DNA from: CAIQPS01 sp963783835
GTDB taxonomy: Bacteria; Actinomycetota; Thermoleophilia; RBG-16-64-13
DNA length: 64,000 nucleotides
Reading direction: 5' to 3'
Assembly (NCBI GenBank): GCA_963783835.1
Contig: CAWAOX010000006.1
Span: 29,800-93,799, forward strand
In this document: piece after piece, positions 25,102 to 36,543 of the stretch
How positions within the stretch are numbered: position 1 is the first letter of the stretch
Layout of the letters: the number at the start of each line of letters is the position of its first letter
Position numbers and translations under genes: made by a program
Notes under the pieces: generated by a model
Told to the model about the DNA's origin: nothing
Database searches by the model: none
What the model saw: only the letters and a program-made list of their open reading frames with translations

Positions 25102-26965
25102 ATGGCTAACGGATACACGGGGAGACTGCTTTTCGTCGACCTGAGCAGCGGCGCGATCACTGAAGAGACTCGGGACGATGCCTTCTACCGGAAATGGATA
25201 GGGGGCGCCGGGCTTGCGGCGGCCACGATCCTGGAAAAGACCACCGCGGGCATCGATCCGCTGGGCCCGGAGAACATGCTGGCCTTCGCGACAGGCCCGC
25301 TCACCGGCACGGGGGTCTACGGCGGCGGCCGCTACACCGTCGCCTGCAAGTCGCCGCTCACCGGCGCCTGGGCCGATTCGAATTCGGGGGGCACCTGGGG
25401 GCCCGCGCTGAAGTTCGCCGGCTATGACGGACTGTTCGTGACCGGGGCGGCTGCCAGCCCGGTCTGCATCGTCATCGACAAGGGGAAGGCGAGCATCGTC
25501 CCCGCCGACGATCTGTGGGGCAAGGACACCTACGAGACCGAGGACGCCGTCCAGGAGAAACTCGGAGACCCGGGCACGTGGACGGTCACCTGCATCGGCC
25601 CGGCGGGCGAGAAGCTTTCGCTCCTGGCCGGCATAGTGAACGAGAAGGGCCGCATCGCCGCCCGTTCCGGAGTGGGCGCGGTCATGGGGTCCAAGAAGCT
25701 GAAGGCCGTCGCGGTCCGGGGAGCGAAGGGCGCCCGCGTCGGGGTCGCCGACAAGGAAGGTCTCAAGGCCATCCAGAAGCGCTACGGTCAGGAGCTCAAG
25801 AACAGCCCGTTCCACAAGGGCCTGACCGCGGCCGGGACGGGAGGGGCGACCAGCTTCCTGCTCTCCATCGGGGACTGTCCGGCCGATAACTGGGCCACCA
25901 CCGGCACCGACGCCATGCCCACCTGCGACAAGCTCGACGCGGCCAAGATGGACGTCTACAAGCTCAATTCCTATGGCTGCCATACCTGCCCGGTGCGCTG
26001 CGGCGCCCTGATCCAGATCAGACGAGGGCCCCTTCGCCACCAAAGACGAGGTCCACCGCCCCGAATACGAGACCCTGGCCGCGCTGGGGCCCAACTGCCG
26101 CAATGACGAGGTCCAGGCGGTCATCAAGGGCAACGATATCTGCAACCGCTACGGCATCGACACGATGGGCGTCGGAGGCGCGGTGGCCTTCGCCATCGAG
26201 TGCTACGAGAACGGCCTCATCGACAAGGACGACACCGGCGGGCTGGAACTGAACTGGGGTAACCCGGAGGTCCTCGTCGCCCTCATCGAGCAGATCGGCG
26301 CCCGCGAGGGCCTGGGCGCGCTGCTCGCCGACGGCTCCAAGTACGCCGCGGAGAAGATCGGCAAGGGCAGCGAGCAATACGCGATGCACGTGGCCGGCCG
26401 GGCCATCCCGTTCCACGATCCGCGTCTCTCCCCGGCCATCGGCACGCACTACATCGCCGACGCCCAGCCGGCCAGCCACATGGGGCCGGCGCCGATGGCG
26501 GTGCTCGAAGGCGGCGGAGCGTTGGGCACCGACCCGCTGCTGACCTCCGACACGAGCAACACGTTCGGCGACTACGACAAGAAGGGCGACATCTACGTGC
26601 GCGGCGCCTCCTTCTACCAGCTCCTCAGCTCCGCCGGGCTCTGCGGCCTCTACGCTCAGTTCTATTCTCCGCCGGTGGTCGAGCTGATAGCTCCGGTCAC
26701 GGGTTGGGATATGGACTGGGCCGAAGGGATCGACACCGCCAAGCGCATCCTCACCGCGCGGCAGGCCTTCAACACCCGGGAAGGGATCGACATGGAGACC
26801 TTCCATCTGCCCAAGCGGTTCCTCGAGCCGCTCGTGGCCGGTCCCGCGGCCGGCGGTACTCCGCCGCCGTTCGAGACCTTGCGGGAAGGTTACTACGCGG
26901 CGATGGGCTGGGACACCAAGACCGGAGCGCCCAGCAAGGAGACTCTCGCCGCGATGGGGATCTAA
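25102..26965 (+). CDS. Aldehyde:ferredoxin oxidoreductase family protein (one frameshift)
   Basis: This is a tungsten- or molybdenum-pterin enzyme of about 620 residues that oxidises aldehydes to acids with ferredoxin. The N-terminal domain begins GYTGRLLFVDLSSGAITEE, with GPLTGTGVYGGGRY and the RSGVGAVMGSKKLKAVAV pterin-binding segment. The FeS ligands are CHTCPVRCG plus a later Cys in SAGLCGLYAQF. The reading frame breaks at about 26019 and continues one base later (GPFATKDEVH, then YETLAALGPNC), so the full protein is present. It follows an IclR gene by 38 bp. It could handle aldehydes from amino acid or aromatic acid breakdown. The shift is probably a sequence error. Confidence 0.85.
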
Positions 26966-27052
26966 GCTGCCCAGGCAACGCGGGCCGATCGCGGCCTACT
27001 CGCGCTGACTTTCGGGCCGGCTCGGGCATAGCCCAGCCGGCCCCGGGTCTTG

Positions 27053-27788
27053 TCACTCCCGACGCGTCTCCGGGTCGGTCCCGGTCTCCGCATCCGCGGC
27101 GGCTGCACCTGCGAGAGCGGTCTCCATGAACGACCGCCACGTGGCGAGGACGCTTCGCACATCCACACTGCCCGGTTCGGCGAGCAGTTGGACCGCCAGG
27201 CCGTCGGTGAGGGCAACGGTCATCGCGGCCAACTCGCGCACGACGGGCGGAGGATCGCCGGGCCGGTCGCCCCACAGCGCGCGGGCATTCACGTCGCGGT
27301 AACCGCGATAGAGATCCGCCAATTGGCGTGTCATCCGCGGGTTCTCGAGAAGCCGGGGCAGGAGATCGAACAGAAGCCGGTACGAGGCCTCGTCGTCGAC
27401 GATGGCCTCCACCGTGTCCGCGACAACATCCAGACGGTCGTGCGTATCCGAGAGACCGGAAAGCCGCTGGCGGGCACGCCACAGCGTGTCGGATATCAGG
27501 CTGTCGGTGAGCGCCACCAGCAACCCGTCTCTTGGATCCGAAGTAGTAGCGCATAAGCGCCTTGTTCTCGCCGGCCTCTTGGCCGATGGCTTCGAGCGAC
27601 AGAGAGTTGTAGCCGGAGCGCACCAGCAGGCGGTGGGCCGCATCGAGCAGCCGCTGAGCGGTGGGAGGTAGGTTGGGCTCGGCGCCGGGAAGCAGAGGCG
27701 CGCGCCCGGCGCGAGCCGTCGTTGCGACGTCGCGCTCTGCTCTTTCTGCGGCCGCGCCGGCATCCGATCTGGTGGGCTCCGCCGTCAT
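27053..27788 (-). CDS. TetR-family transcriptional regulator (one frameshift)
   Basis: This is a regulator of about 245 residues. The N-terminal helix-turn-helix is TAQRLLDAAHRLLVRSGYNS followed by IGQEAGENKALMRYYFGS. At about 27532 the frame shifts by one base at an AA pair; the ligand domain continues with DGLLVALTDSLISDTLWRAR and runs to 27053. Removing one A restores a single frame. It diverges from the alanine dehydrogenase operon, and two TTAATC...TAAACAA boxes lie between them, so it probably controls that operon and itself. The break is judged an error because the distal part is fully conserved in style. Confidence 0.8.
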
Positions 27789-27860
27789 CTGGCTCCCTCG
27801 TCATCCTCCGTTTGGCTCTCCTACATGCCCTAGCGAGGAATAGTACCATTGGCTTCAGTA

Positions 27861-28022
27861 TTAATCGATTGTTTAAACAAGGCGGCTCTCATGGTTCTGG
27901 CTCGCTGAGACCGTCCATTGGCCTAAACGCCCTATCATTGAACATATCAAGAACCAGCGACCGTGCTTGACGGAGCGTGGCAGGGCTGATATATAGAAGA
28001 TGTTAATCAACCGTATAAACAA
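27861..28022. promoter_or_regulatory. Paired direct repeats, candidate TetR operators
   Basis: TTAATCGATTGTTTAAACAA (27861-27880) and TTAATCAACCGTATAAACAA (28003-28022) are imperfect 20-bp direct repeats in the same orientation. The first contains the perfect palindrome TTGTTTAAACAA. They are AT-rich islands in GC-rich DNA, one near each divergent gene (tetR and ald). Confidence 0.55.
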
Positions 28023-28063
28023 CACTCGACTGTGGAAGCACAGTCGCCACGGGGGGGACGGAC

Positions 28064-29172
28064 ATGATCGTCGGCGTTCCTAAGGAAGTCAAGAATCACG
28101 AGTACCGGGTGGCCATGGTGCCGGCCGGAGTCAAGAGCCTCGTCGAGGACGGGCACACGGTGCTGATCCAGGCCTCCGCGGGCGAGGGATCCGGCATCTC
28201 CGATGCCGAGTACACCGGTGCCGGAGCGCAGATCCGGCCGACGGCCGAGGCCGTCTACGCCGAAGCCGACATGATCGTCAAGGTCAAGGAGCCCCTTCCT
28301 CAGGAGTACCCGCTCCTGCGCAAGGACCAGATCCTTTTCACCTATCTCCATCTGGCGCCGGCGCCGGAACTCACGAAGGCGCTCCTCGATCGCGGCGTCA
28401 TCGGCATCGCCTACGAGACCGTGCAGTTGGACAACGGGTCGCTGCCTCTGCTGACTCCCATGAGCGAGGTGGCGGGCCGGCTCTCGATCCAGGTGGCCGC
28501 CCACTGGCTGCAGAAGGAGAACGGCGGCAGCGGCGTACTCCTGGGCGGCGTCCCGGGCACCCCGCCCGCGAACGTGGCCATCATCGGCGGCGGGACGGTG
28601 GGCATCAACGCCGCCAAGATGGCGCTGGGGATGGGAGCACATGTCACCATCCTCGATCTGAGCCTCGACAGGCTGCGATACCTGGACGACGTCCTGGGCG
28701 GCCGGCTGACCGTGCTGGCCTCGAACGACCTGAACGTCGAGAAGGCCGTGGTCGAAGCCGACGTGGTGGTCGGCGCGCTGCTGATCCCGGGCGCCAAGGC
28801 CAAGAAGGTCGTCACCAAGGTCCTTGATGTCGCGGATGCGCAAAGGCTCGGTCGTCGTCGACGTGGCCATCGACCAGGGCGGATGCGTGGAGGGCGCGGT
28901 CCCGACCACCCACCAGGACCCGGTCATAAGGATCGACGGCGTCACGCTGTTCTGCGTGGCCAACATGCCCGGCTGCGTGGCCCGCACGTCCACGTTCGCG
29001 CTGACCAACGCGACGTTCCCCTATGCGTCGAAACTCGCGAACCTGGGGTACAAGGCGGCCTTGAAGGCCGACCCGGCTCTGGCCAAGGGGCTGAACGTCC
29101 TGCAGGGCAAGCTCGGTGTCGAAAGCGGTGGCCGAAGGCGTCGGCATGGACTATACGGCGTACGAAATCTAA
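28064..29172 (+). CDS. ald: Alanine dehydrogenase (two frameshifts)
   Basis: This NAD-dependent enzyme interconverts L-alanine and pyruvate plus ammonia. The N-terminus MIVGVPKEVKNHEYRVAMVP is diagnostic, with KVKEPLPQEY and the Rossmann segment NVAIIGGGTVGINAAKMALG. The frame shifts by one base at about 28823 (CTTGATG) and again at about 29115 (CTCGGTG). Restoring each gives VVVDVAIDQGGCVE and then a C-terminus ending MDYTAYEI at the TAA 29170-29172. The length of about 370 residues matches the family. It is first in a run with an aminotransferase, a MoaF-like gene and a Liv-type transporter, which suggests amino acid catabolism under the divergent TetR. Confidence 0.88.
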
Positions 29173-29226
29173 GATTGTGCGAACGCGGCGTTGTTCGTGC
29201 CCTCGAGCCGAAAGGATGGGCGGCAG

Positions 29227-30605
29227 ATGATCTCCGAAGCCGAACTGATGGGACTCTCGTTCCCCGACGCTCCCAAGATGATCACCAAGGTGCCGGGGCC
29301 CAAGGTGGCGGCGCTCATGGAAGAGTCCGCCAAGTACGAGGCCTTCACCCGCGGCGGCGGGGGTTTTCCGGTCATCCTCGCCGAAGGGCATGGGCGCGAC
29401 GGCCAAGGACGCCGACGGCAACCTCTATATAGACATGGCGGCCGGCGTGGCCGTCAACGCCGTGGGCCGGGGGCATCCCAAGGTGCTCGAGGCGATGCGC
29501 CGGCAGTGCGAGCTCATCATGCACACCACCGACATCACCAACCCCAAGCGCATCGAGCTGGCCAAGAAGGTCTCGGGCATCATGCCCGAGGGCCTGCGCG
29601 GCGATTGCCACACCTCGTTCTTCCAGGCCGGGTCCGACGCGGTGGAGACGGCCATCAAGTTCTCCCGCAAGCACACAGGCCGCACGCAGATCCTCGCCTT
29701 CCAGGGCGCCTACCACGGCGTGTGGTGCGGCACGGCCGCCCTCACCACCGGGTACAACTACCGCCATGGCTGGGGGCCGCTCATCGCCGGCGTCCAGCAC
29801 CTCCCCTACGCCTACTGCTACCGCTGCCCGTTCAACATGACCTACCCCAACTGCGACGTGCAGTGCGGCAAGTACGTCGACTACGTGCTCAACACCCCGT
29901 ACACGGCGGCCGACGACGTCGCCGCGGTCATCATCGAGTCGCAGCAGGGCGAAGGCGGCTACGTCGCTCCGCCGCCGGAGTTCTTCCAGATCATCAAAGA
30001 GGCGTGCGAGAAGTACGGCTGCCTCTACGTGGCCGACGAGGTGCAGTCGGGAGCGGGCCGCACGGGCAAGATGTGGTGCATCGAGCACTCGGGAGTCAAG
30101 CCCGACATGCTCACCTGGGGCAAGGGCATGGGGGGCGACATCCCCATGGCAGGCCTTACCTACAGGGCCGAGATCGAGAAGAGCCTCCCCGAGGGGTCCC
30201 AGCCGAGCACCTTCGCGGGCAACGCCCTGGGGTGCGAGGTCTGCATGACCAACATCGACATCATCACCGATCCCGAGCTGGACCTTCTGGGCCGGGCCAC
30301 CCAGCTCGGCGAGGAGATCCGGGGACGGTTCACCGACGCCATGCCGAACGTCAAGTGCATCGGAGAGGTGCGCGGCCGCGGGCTGATGATAGGCGTGGAG
30401 GTGGTGGCCGACCGCAAGACCAAGGAGCCGCTCGACCCGTCCAAGAGTCGGCGAGATCGCCTTCAAGCTGCTCAACAAGGGCGTCCTCATGACGCCGTGC
30501 GGCCGCTACGGCAACGTGTTCCGCTTCATGCCGCCGCTGACCGTCCCGCGCGAATACGCGTACAAGGCCACCGACATCATGATCGACATCCTCAAGGAGT
30601 ATTGA
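29227..30605 (+). CDS. Class III aminotransferase, GabT-like (two frameshifts)
   Basis: This is a PLP-dependent aminotransferase of about 458 residues in the 4-aminobutyrate/ornithine group. The true frame passes through YIDMAAGVAVNAVGRGHPKV, GSDAVETAIKFSRKHTGR, and the PLP region VADEVQSGAGRTGK with the Schiff-base Lys in LTWGKGMGG. One-base shifts occur at about 29387 (GGG) and about 30444 (CCAAGAG), after which ECG-like ends resume as MPPLTVPREYAYKATDIMI. A Cys-rich insertion (YCYRCPFNMTYPNCDVQCG) is seen in some anaerobic members. ATG 29227 is chosen; the upstream signal is weak. It lies 54 bp after ald. Confidence 0.85.
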
Positions 30606-30660
30606 GGCAAGGGACTGCTGAGGCGACGGTACTCAGGCAACTGACAGAGGGGGGCGGTCG

Positions 30661-31511
30661 ATGGGGGAATCGGCGCGCTGGATATCGGTGGGGGAGTTGG
30701 CCGAGGCCTTCGGCCCGGGCAACTACACCCCGCCGCCGACGGGAGACCTGGCCGGCTCGACTCACGTGCTTCACTTCGAGGACGGACGGGCGCTCGAGTA
30801 CCGGTTCCTGCCGGACTCGAAGGTCGCCTGGTTGGCGCCTGGGAGTGAAGGCGGGGCGGCCGTGGGGAGAGGGAGAGGCCGGCTACTTCGCTCTCAAGGT
30901 GCGGGACGGTCTGTACTTCGTCGACTTCGTGGCGCAAGCAGGAGCCGCCGACGAGCGTCAGCCTGATCCTCGACCTCGAGCAAGGGATAGCCACCGCTCT
31001 CGTCGCGGTGCTGCCGGACTCGCCCGACGTGGGCCAGTCGCTCGCGGCCCGCATCGCAGCCGGGCAGGAATTGACGGCGGTGGCCGCCGACGTTCTCGAG
31101 CGCCGCCGTGGACGCGCCGTTCACTGCCGGCACCCCGCGTCATCGGCCCACCGCGGAGCTTATCGGGCGCCGCGTGGAGTACACCTACAGCCCCACAGAG
31201 CGTTACGAGCACATCTATCTCAACGAGGACTTCTACACGTGGCAGTGCCTCATGGGGTCTGAGAAGGGCCTCGCCGACACCGACCGTTGCCACTACCTCA
31301 AGCTGGGGGAACAGCTCTACCTCTTCGTGTGGAGGGAAAAGATCGTCCCCACGCTGGGCGCGGTGGTGGCCGACTTCAGCGCCATGAGGACCATGGGGAA
31401 GATCTTCGGCCACGCGCAGGACGGCTCCGGCGGAGTGGATCGGACTTCCCGGTCGGCGCCCATGCGCGACTGCTCAACGTGACCTCTCACGGGGAGGAGA
31501 TAGGCGCTTGA
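30661..31511 (+). CDS. moaF: MoaF-like protein (several frameshifts)
   Basis: This is a protein of about 280 residues that matches MoaF, a two-domain calycin-like protein reported near molybdenum-enzyme genes. The N-terminal half has WISVGELAEAFGPGN and ALEYRFLPDSKVAWL. The C-terminal half has LIGRRVEYTYSPTERYEHIY, FYTWQCLMGSEKG and LYLFVWREKIVPTLGAVV. The frame shifts at about 30864, 30936, 31093 and 31442; after correction one continuous protein ends NVTSHGEEIGA. The exact role of MoaF is unsettled, and newer work links the family to small aromatic or amine substrates. It lies between an aminotransferase gene and the Liv transporter genes. Confidence 0.75.
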
Positions 31512-31614
31512 GCAGCGACTTTTTCCTTCGTGGTACTCTGGACCCCACGGATGGCGCCCTCACTCGCCGGTGTGGGGCGGCCGGGGAATACCTACGACAG
31601 GTCTTGGGGGGAGA

Positions 31615-32476
31615 ATGAGCCAAGCACTGGTGACCGGGCTCAACGGGCTGTCCTACGCGTTCATCCTGTTCCTGCTGGCGGCCGGTTTCTCGCTGACGTT
31701 CGGCGTCATGGGCGTCCTCAACCTCGCTCACGGCGCCCTCTACATGCTGGGCGCTTACATCGGCATCCAGATAGTCAACACGCTCGACCTCTTCTGGTTG
31801 GCGATCATGGTGGCGGCCGCCGCTCTGGCGGTCATAGGGTACGCCCTGTACGCGTTCTTCCTGAAAAGACTCTACGGGAGGGTGCCCGAGCAAGGGGTGC
31901 TCACGATCGGAGTGCGCCATCATGATCGCCAACGTCGTCCTCTGGATCTGGGGGCCGCGGGCCAAGATCATGCAGACCCCGGATTTCCTCACGGGCGTGG
32001 TCACCATCGGCGGCTTGAGCTTTCCCATCTACCGGCTCTTCGTGTGCGGCGTCGGCGTGCTCGTCCTCGGTCTGCTCTGGTACATACAGGACAGGACGCG
32101 CGCCGGCGCCATCATCCGGGCCGGGATGGACAACAAGGACATGACGGTCAGCCTGGGCATCAACTACGGCCTCGTCAGCACGCTCGTGTTCCTGCTCGGC
32201 ATGGCCCTGGCCGGCGTCGCCGGCGTGATAGGGGCGCCCATCACCGGGGCCTACCCGTCCATGGGCGACAACCTCCTGCTGCTCACCCTGATCGTGGTGG
32301 TGGTCGGCGGCACCGGCTACATCCAGGGGACGATGCTGGGGGCGCTGGTCATCGGGCTCCTCGACACCTTCGGGAAGGCCTACATCCCGCAGGTCGCGCT
32401 GTTCTTCGCCTGGATCGTCTTCCTCGCCGTGCTGCTGATACGGCCGAGCGGGCTTATCGGTAGGAAGGTGTTCTGA
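31615..32476 (+). CDS. livH: Branched-chain amino acid ABC transporter permease LivH (one frameshift)
   Basis: This is a permease of about 286 residues. It starts MSQALVTGLNGLSYAFILFL with the hallmark SLTFGVMGVLNLAHGALYML. A one-base shift at about 31910 precedes IMIANVVLWIWGPRAK; the rest is continuous, with YPSMGDNLLLLTLIVVVVGG and a final LIRPSGLIGRKVF. About eight membrane helices are expected. It forms the channel with LivM. The stop TGA shares its last base with the livM ATG. GGGGAGA precedes the start. Confidence 0.88.
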
Positions 32477-33557
32477 TGGACGAAGAACTCAACGAAATCC
32501 CAGGGGGTCCCCCCATCGCCGTTCCGTCCCCGGAGGACCCCGCGGCGCGAAGGACTCCTCGTCCCCTGGTCGAGACGGTGCTGCCCATCGTCATCGTCGC
32601 CGTCATCGTGCTGCTGCTGCCTCTGTTCATCCCCTCCTTCGTTTCGAGCCTGGTCACGAAGATGATGATCTTCGGGCTCTTCGGCATGAGTCTAAACCTC
32701 ATCTGGGGCTATGCGAACATCCCCAGCTTCGGCCACGCCGCCTTCTTCGGAGTGGGTGCGTATACCGCCGCCGTGTTGGTCACCAAGGCCGGGATCTCGA
32801 GCTTCTGGTTCAGCCTGCTGCTCGCCATCATCGTCACGGCGGCAGTAGCGGCGATCCTCGGTGTCCCTGCCTTCCGCGTGTTCGGGGTGGGGGCGGGGCC
32901 GCCAATCCCATCTACTTCCTTCTGGCCACCATCGCCTTCGGGGAGTTGCTCTCCCGTATGGCCATCATCATGCGGCCGGTCACCGGCGGGACGACGGGCC
33001 TGTCGGGGATCCCGAAGGCGCGATATCGGATTCGGGGCCACAGTGAGCGCGGACCAGTACTACTACCTGGTCTTCGTCATAGGCGTCGTCTGCCTCTTCC
33101 TCATGTACCGCATCGTCAACTCGCATTACGGCTACGGCGCTTCGCGGCATCCACGACAACGAGCGGCGCATGCAGGCGTTGGGATACAACACCTGGCTCT
33201 ACAAGTACACGTCGTGGATCGTCGCCGCGGTCTTCGGCGGCGTGGCCGGCGTGCTGTTCGCTTACTTCGGGAGCACGCTCATACCCAACAACCTCGCCAT
33301 GGTCACCAGCGACATCTCCTTCCTTCTGGTCATCCTGGGGGGCACGACGGTCTTCTTCGGGCCACTCGTGGCCGCCGTGTTCTACGTGGGGGTCGAGTAC
33401 GTGGCCAGCATCTACATGCCTCAGCGCTGGCCTCTTATCTTCGGCGCGCATGTTCGTGATCGCGATCATGATGATCCCCTGGACCAAGGGTCGATATCAG
33501 GGCCTGGGCCCCGAGGTTCTGCGGCTGTGGAAGAAGGTGACCCGTGGCGCTGCTTGA
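32476..33557 (+). CDS. livM: Branched-chain amino acid ABC transporter permease LivM (several frameshifts)
   Basis: This is a permease of about 360 residues with a 35-residue hydrophilic N-terminus. The family motif is MSLNLIWGYANIPSFGHAAF followed by FGVGAYTAAVL. One-base shifts at about 32897, 33017, 33137 and 33444 break the frame. Corrected segments read NPIYFLLATIAFGELL, DIGFGATVSADQYYY, RGIHDNERRMQALGYNTW and MFVIAIMMIPWTKGRYQG. The end, KKVTRGAA, overlaps the livG start by 14 bp. It pairs with LivH in the inner membrane. Confidence 0.86.
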
Positions 33558-34306
33558 GGCTCAGAGGCCTGTCGGTGCATTTCGGCGGCCTTGCCGCGGT
33601 CAAGAGCGTCACTTTCGGCATCGAGCCGGGCGAGAGGCTGGCCCTCATCGGGCCCAACGGCGCCGGCAAGACGACCCTCTTCAACCTACTCACCGGGCAA
33701 CTGAAGCCCTCCGGAGGGAAGGTCTTCTTCAAAGGGCAGGACATCACCAACGCGTCGGTCTACTCGCGCACGCACCTGGGGATGGCCCGCTCGTTCCAGA
33801 TCACCAGCCTCTTTCCGTACCAGAGCGTCCTGGTCAACGCGATGATCGGTCTGCAAGGGGTGGAGAAGAGCCGGTACAGGTTCTTCCGTCCGCTTTTCAA
33901 GGACCGGGCTCTCCAGGCGGCCGCGCAAGAGTTGCTCGAGTCCACAGACCTGTGGGACCTCAAGGACGAGATCGTCAGCTCGCTGGCGTACGGGCAGCAG
34001 CGGAAGTTGGAGATCGCGCTGAGCCTGGCCAGCCACCCGGAACTGTTGCTGCTGGACGAGCCGAGTTGCGGCCTCACCACCGCCGAGAGCGCGGACATCA
34101 CCAGGAGGATCCGCGACCTGGGCTCCAAGATCACCGTCCTCATGATCGCTCACGACATGGACCTCGTCTTCGGCGTGGCCGAGCGCGTCATACTGCTCCA
34201 CTACGGCCAGATAGCCTGCGAGGGCACGTGCGACGAGATCCGCTCCAACGAGATGGTCAGGGAGATCTACATGGGCAGCCGCAAGCAACCAGGTTCGGGT
34301 GGGTGA
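33544..34306 (+). CDS. livG: Branched-chain amino acid ABC transporter ATPase LivG (one frameshift near start)
   Basis: This is an ATPase of about 253 residues. GTG 33544 opens VALLE, then a one-base shift at about 33557 (GAGG) leads to LRGLSVHFGGLAAVK. Walker A is GPNGAGKTT and Walker B is LLLLDEPSCGLTT. The signature is replaced by LAYGQQRKLEIALSLA, as usual for LivG. ARSFQITSLFPYQSVL resembles the LivG Q-loop region. The C-terminus ends IYMGSRKQPGSGG. It lies directly before livF. Confidence 0.88.
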
Positions 34307-34309
34307 TCC

Positions 34310-35014
34310 ATGCTCGAAGTCAAGGACATCCACACCTGGTACGGCGATAGCTACACCTTGCAGGGTGTGACTCTGGAGGTGAAAGACGCCACCGTGGTGG
34401 CGCTTCTCGGCCGCAACGGGATGGGAAAGACGACCACCATCCGCTCCATCATGGGTCTCACCCCTCCCCGCAAGGGAAGCATCCTCTTCAACGGGCACGA
34501 ACTCGTCGGCCTGCCTTCCTACAAGATCGCCCGGCTGGGGATAGGACTCATCCCCCAGGGCAGGCTGATCTTCTCGTCGCTGTCGGTCACGGAGAACCTC
34601 AAGATGGCGGCCCGTACCAGTGGGAAGAAGGATCCCTGGACGCTGGACAAGGTCTTCACCGTCTTCCCCAAGCTGGGCGAGCGCCGCAAGAACAAGGGGA
34701 ACCTTCTCAGCGGGGGCGAACAGCAGATGCTCACCATCGCCCGGGCTCTGATGACCAACCCCGACTTGCTGCTCTTCGACGAGCCTTCCGAGGGGCTGGC
34801 TCCAGTGGTCGTGGACGAGGTGTTCCGGGTGATCCGGGAGCTCAAGGCCGCGGGGGAGTCGATCCTTCTGGTCGAGCAGGACTTCGGGATGGCGATGAGC
34901 GTCTCCGACTACGCGTACATCATGAGCAAAGGCACCGTCGTCTACGAGTCGACTCCGGACGAACTCATCGACAACGAATCCGTCAAGGCCACCCATCTAG
35001 GCGTCGGAGAGTGA
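34310..35014 (+). CDS. livF: Branched-chain amino acid ABC transporter ATPase LivF
   Basis: This is an intact 234-residue ATPase. Walker A is GRNGMGKTT, the signature is LSGGEQQMLTIARAL and Walker B is LLLFDEPSEGLAP, with the switch His absent in favour of VEQDFGMAMSVSDYAYIM, common in LivF. It is one of the few genes in this stretch without a frame break. It follows livG by 3 bp. The Asp-to-Ser variation after the catalytic Glu is ordinary for this family. Confidence 0.92.
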   Translation: MLEVKDIHTWYGDSYTLQGVTLEVKDATVVALLGRNGMGKTTTIRSIMGLTPPRKGSILFNGHELVGLPSYKIARLGIGLIPQGRLIFSSLSVTENLKMAARTSGKKDPWTLDKVFTVFPKLGERRKNKGNLLSGGEQQMLTIARALMTNPDLLLFDEPSEGLAPVVVDEVFRVIRELKAAGESILLVEQDFGMAMSVSDYAYIMSKGTVVYESTPDELIDNESVKATHLGVGE

Positions 35015-35153
35015 GCGCTGCACAAGGCCGTGCGGAGTCACCGATGACGGCAAGCTAGTAAACTGCCATGAGCGAATGAAGTGAGGGGAAGGAGGGGGAC
35101 ACAAACACCCGCTAGAAGATTCCAGCCAGCCAGTAGATATATGGGGGGTTAGT

Positions 35154-36414
35154 ATGAATAAGAGACTCTTGGTCGTGGTCCTGGTCCTCATGTTGGGGAT
35201 ATCTGCCATCCTCGTGGCGTGCGGGAGCGGGTCCGACGAGACCACCACGACGACTGCGGGCGAGCGCACCACAGCGACACGACCGCTACAGCGCCGCCGC
35301 CTCCGGCGAACCCATCAAGATCGGGTTCGACGAAGGGTTCACCGGCTTCATGGCGTATGACTGCCAGCTTGCCGACCAGGGCGTCAAGACGGCTCTGGCC
35401 ATGCTCAACAACCAGTGGGAGGGCCGCCCGCTCCAGTACTTCGCGGAGGACAACAGGTCCGACCCGGTCGTAGCCGTCGATAAGGCTCGGAAACTGGTGG
35501 AAAGCGACAGGATCAACGTGATGATCGGCCCGATCTTCTCGCCCTCCGCCAAGGCGGTAGCCGACTATCTGGGTAAGTCCTCGGGCATACCGGAGATGTC
35601 CATCGTCGGGCAGCCGACAGAGAACCTGGAGACCGCCAACGGGCTGGCCTTCATCCACACCGGGTTCTTCGACTCCCATGGCTACTACTTCGGCAAGTAC
35701 CTGGCCGAGAAGGGCTACAAGACGGCCAATGTCATCAACTATGACGACACACCCGCCTACGCGCTGACCGCCGGCTTCAAGAAGGCCTTCGTGGACGAGG
35801 GCGGCGGCCAGATCCTGAGCGAGAACTACGTGCCTCTGGACATGGTCGACTTCAGCGCGTACCTGTCGGCGATGAAACCGGCCGACGTCACCGTGAACTG
35901 GATCTTCGGAAACGGCGCGGTCCCGTTCGTCAAGCAGTTCAACGATTACGGGCTCAAGGGCGCGCTGGCCGTCCCGATGTCGAACAACTTCAGCGACGCC
36001 CAGTTGGCCGAACTCGGTGACATGTCCTTGGGCATGATCGCCTGCGACTACTACGCCTGGACGATCGACAACCAAATGAACAAAGACTTCATCGCGGCGT
36101 ACGAGAAGCTGTACAACGGCGAGAAGCCGACTCCGCAGGCCTACGGCGCGTGGCAGGGCGTGATGCTCTACCTCGAAGGGTTGAAGGCTACCGGCGGCGA
36201 CACCGATCCGAAGAAAGTCATCCCGGCGATGTCGAACCTGACCATGGATTCGCCGGCCGGCAAGTTCACCATCGTTCCCTTCCAGAACGCGTTCATAGCG
36301 AAGCGCGACTTCTTCATCCTGGAGGTGCAGAAGGTCGGCGACGTGCTCACCTGGGTACCGGTGAAGACCTACGACCAGGTGCTGCTGGGCGACCTCGCGT
36401 CGGTAGGCAAATAG
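35154..36414 (+). CDS. ABC transporter substrate-binding lipoprotein (Leu/Ile/Val-binding family; frame break in linker)
   Basis: This is a receptor of about 415 residues for the upstream LivHMGF transporter. The signal peptide has MNKRLLVVVLVLMLGI and lipobox ILVAC, followed by a Thr-rich linker (DETTTTTAGE). The frame changes once, or more than once, between about 35265 and 35320 inside the low-complexity linker. The mature domain then runs without a break from EPIKIGFDEGFTGFMAYDCQ. A region like IGPIFSPSAKAVADYLGKSS is typical of the fold. GGGGGG lies before the ATG. The ligand is unknown. A strong terminator follows. Confidence 0.86.
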
Positions 36415-36452
36415 CCTCCCGCCTCGATCCAGCAGACCCGTCTCGCAAAACA

Positions 36453-36485
36453 CGGGCCCCCTGCCGCTCAGCGGCAGGGGGCCCG
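36453..36485. terminator. Bidirectional Rho-independent terminator
   Basis: A perfect 15-bp stem (36453-36467 with 36471-36485) has a TCA loop. TCTTTCT follows on the plus side and AAAA lies just upstream for the minus side. It separates the convergent receptor gene and transhydroxylase-like operon. Confidence 0.88.
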
Positions 36486-36543
36486 GTCTTTCTACCGACC
36501 CGGTCGCGCCGCGCTGACGCGGGCGGCCGGTCTGCTGCGACCG

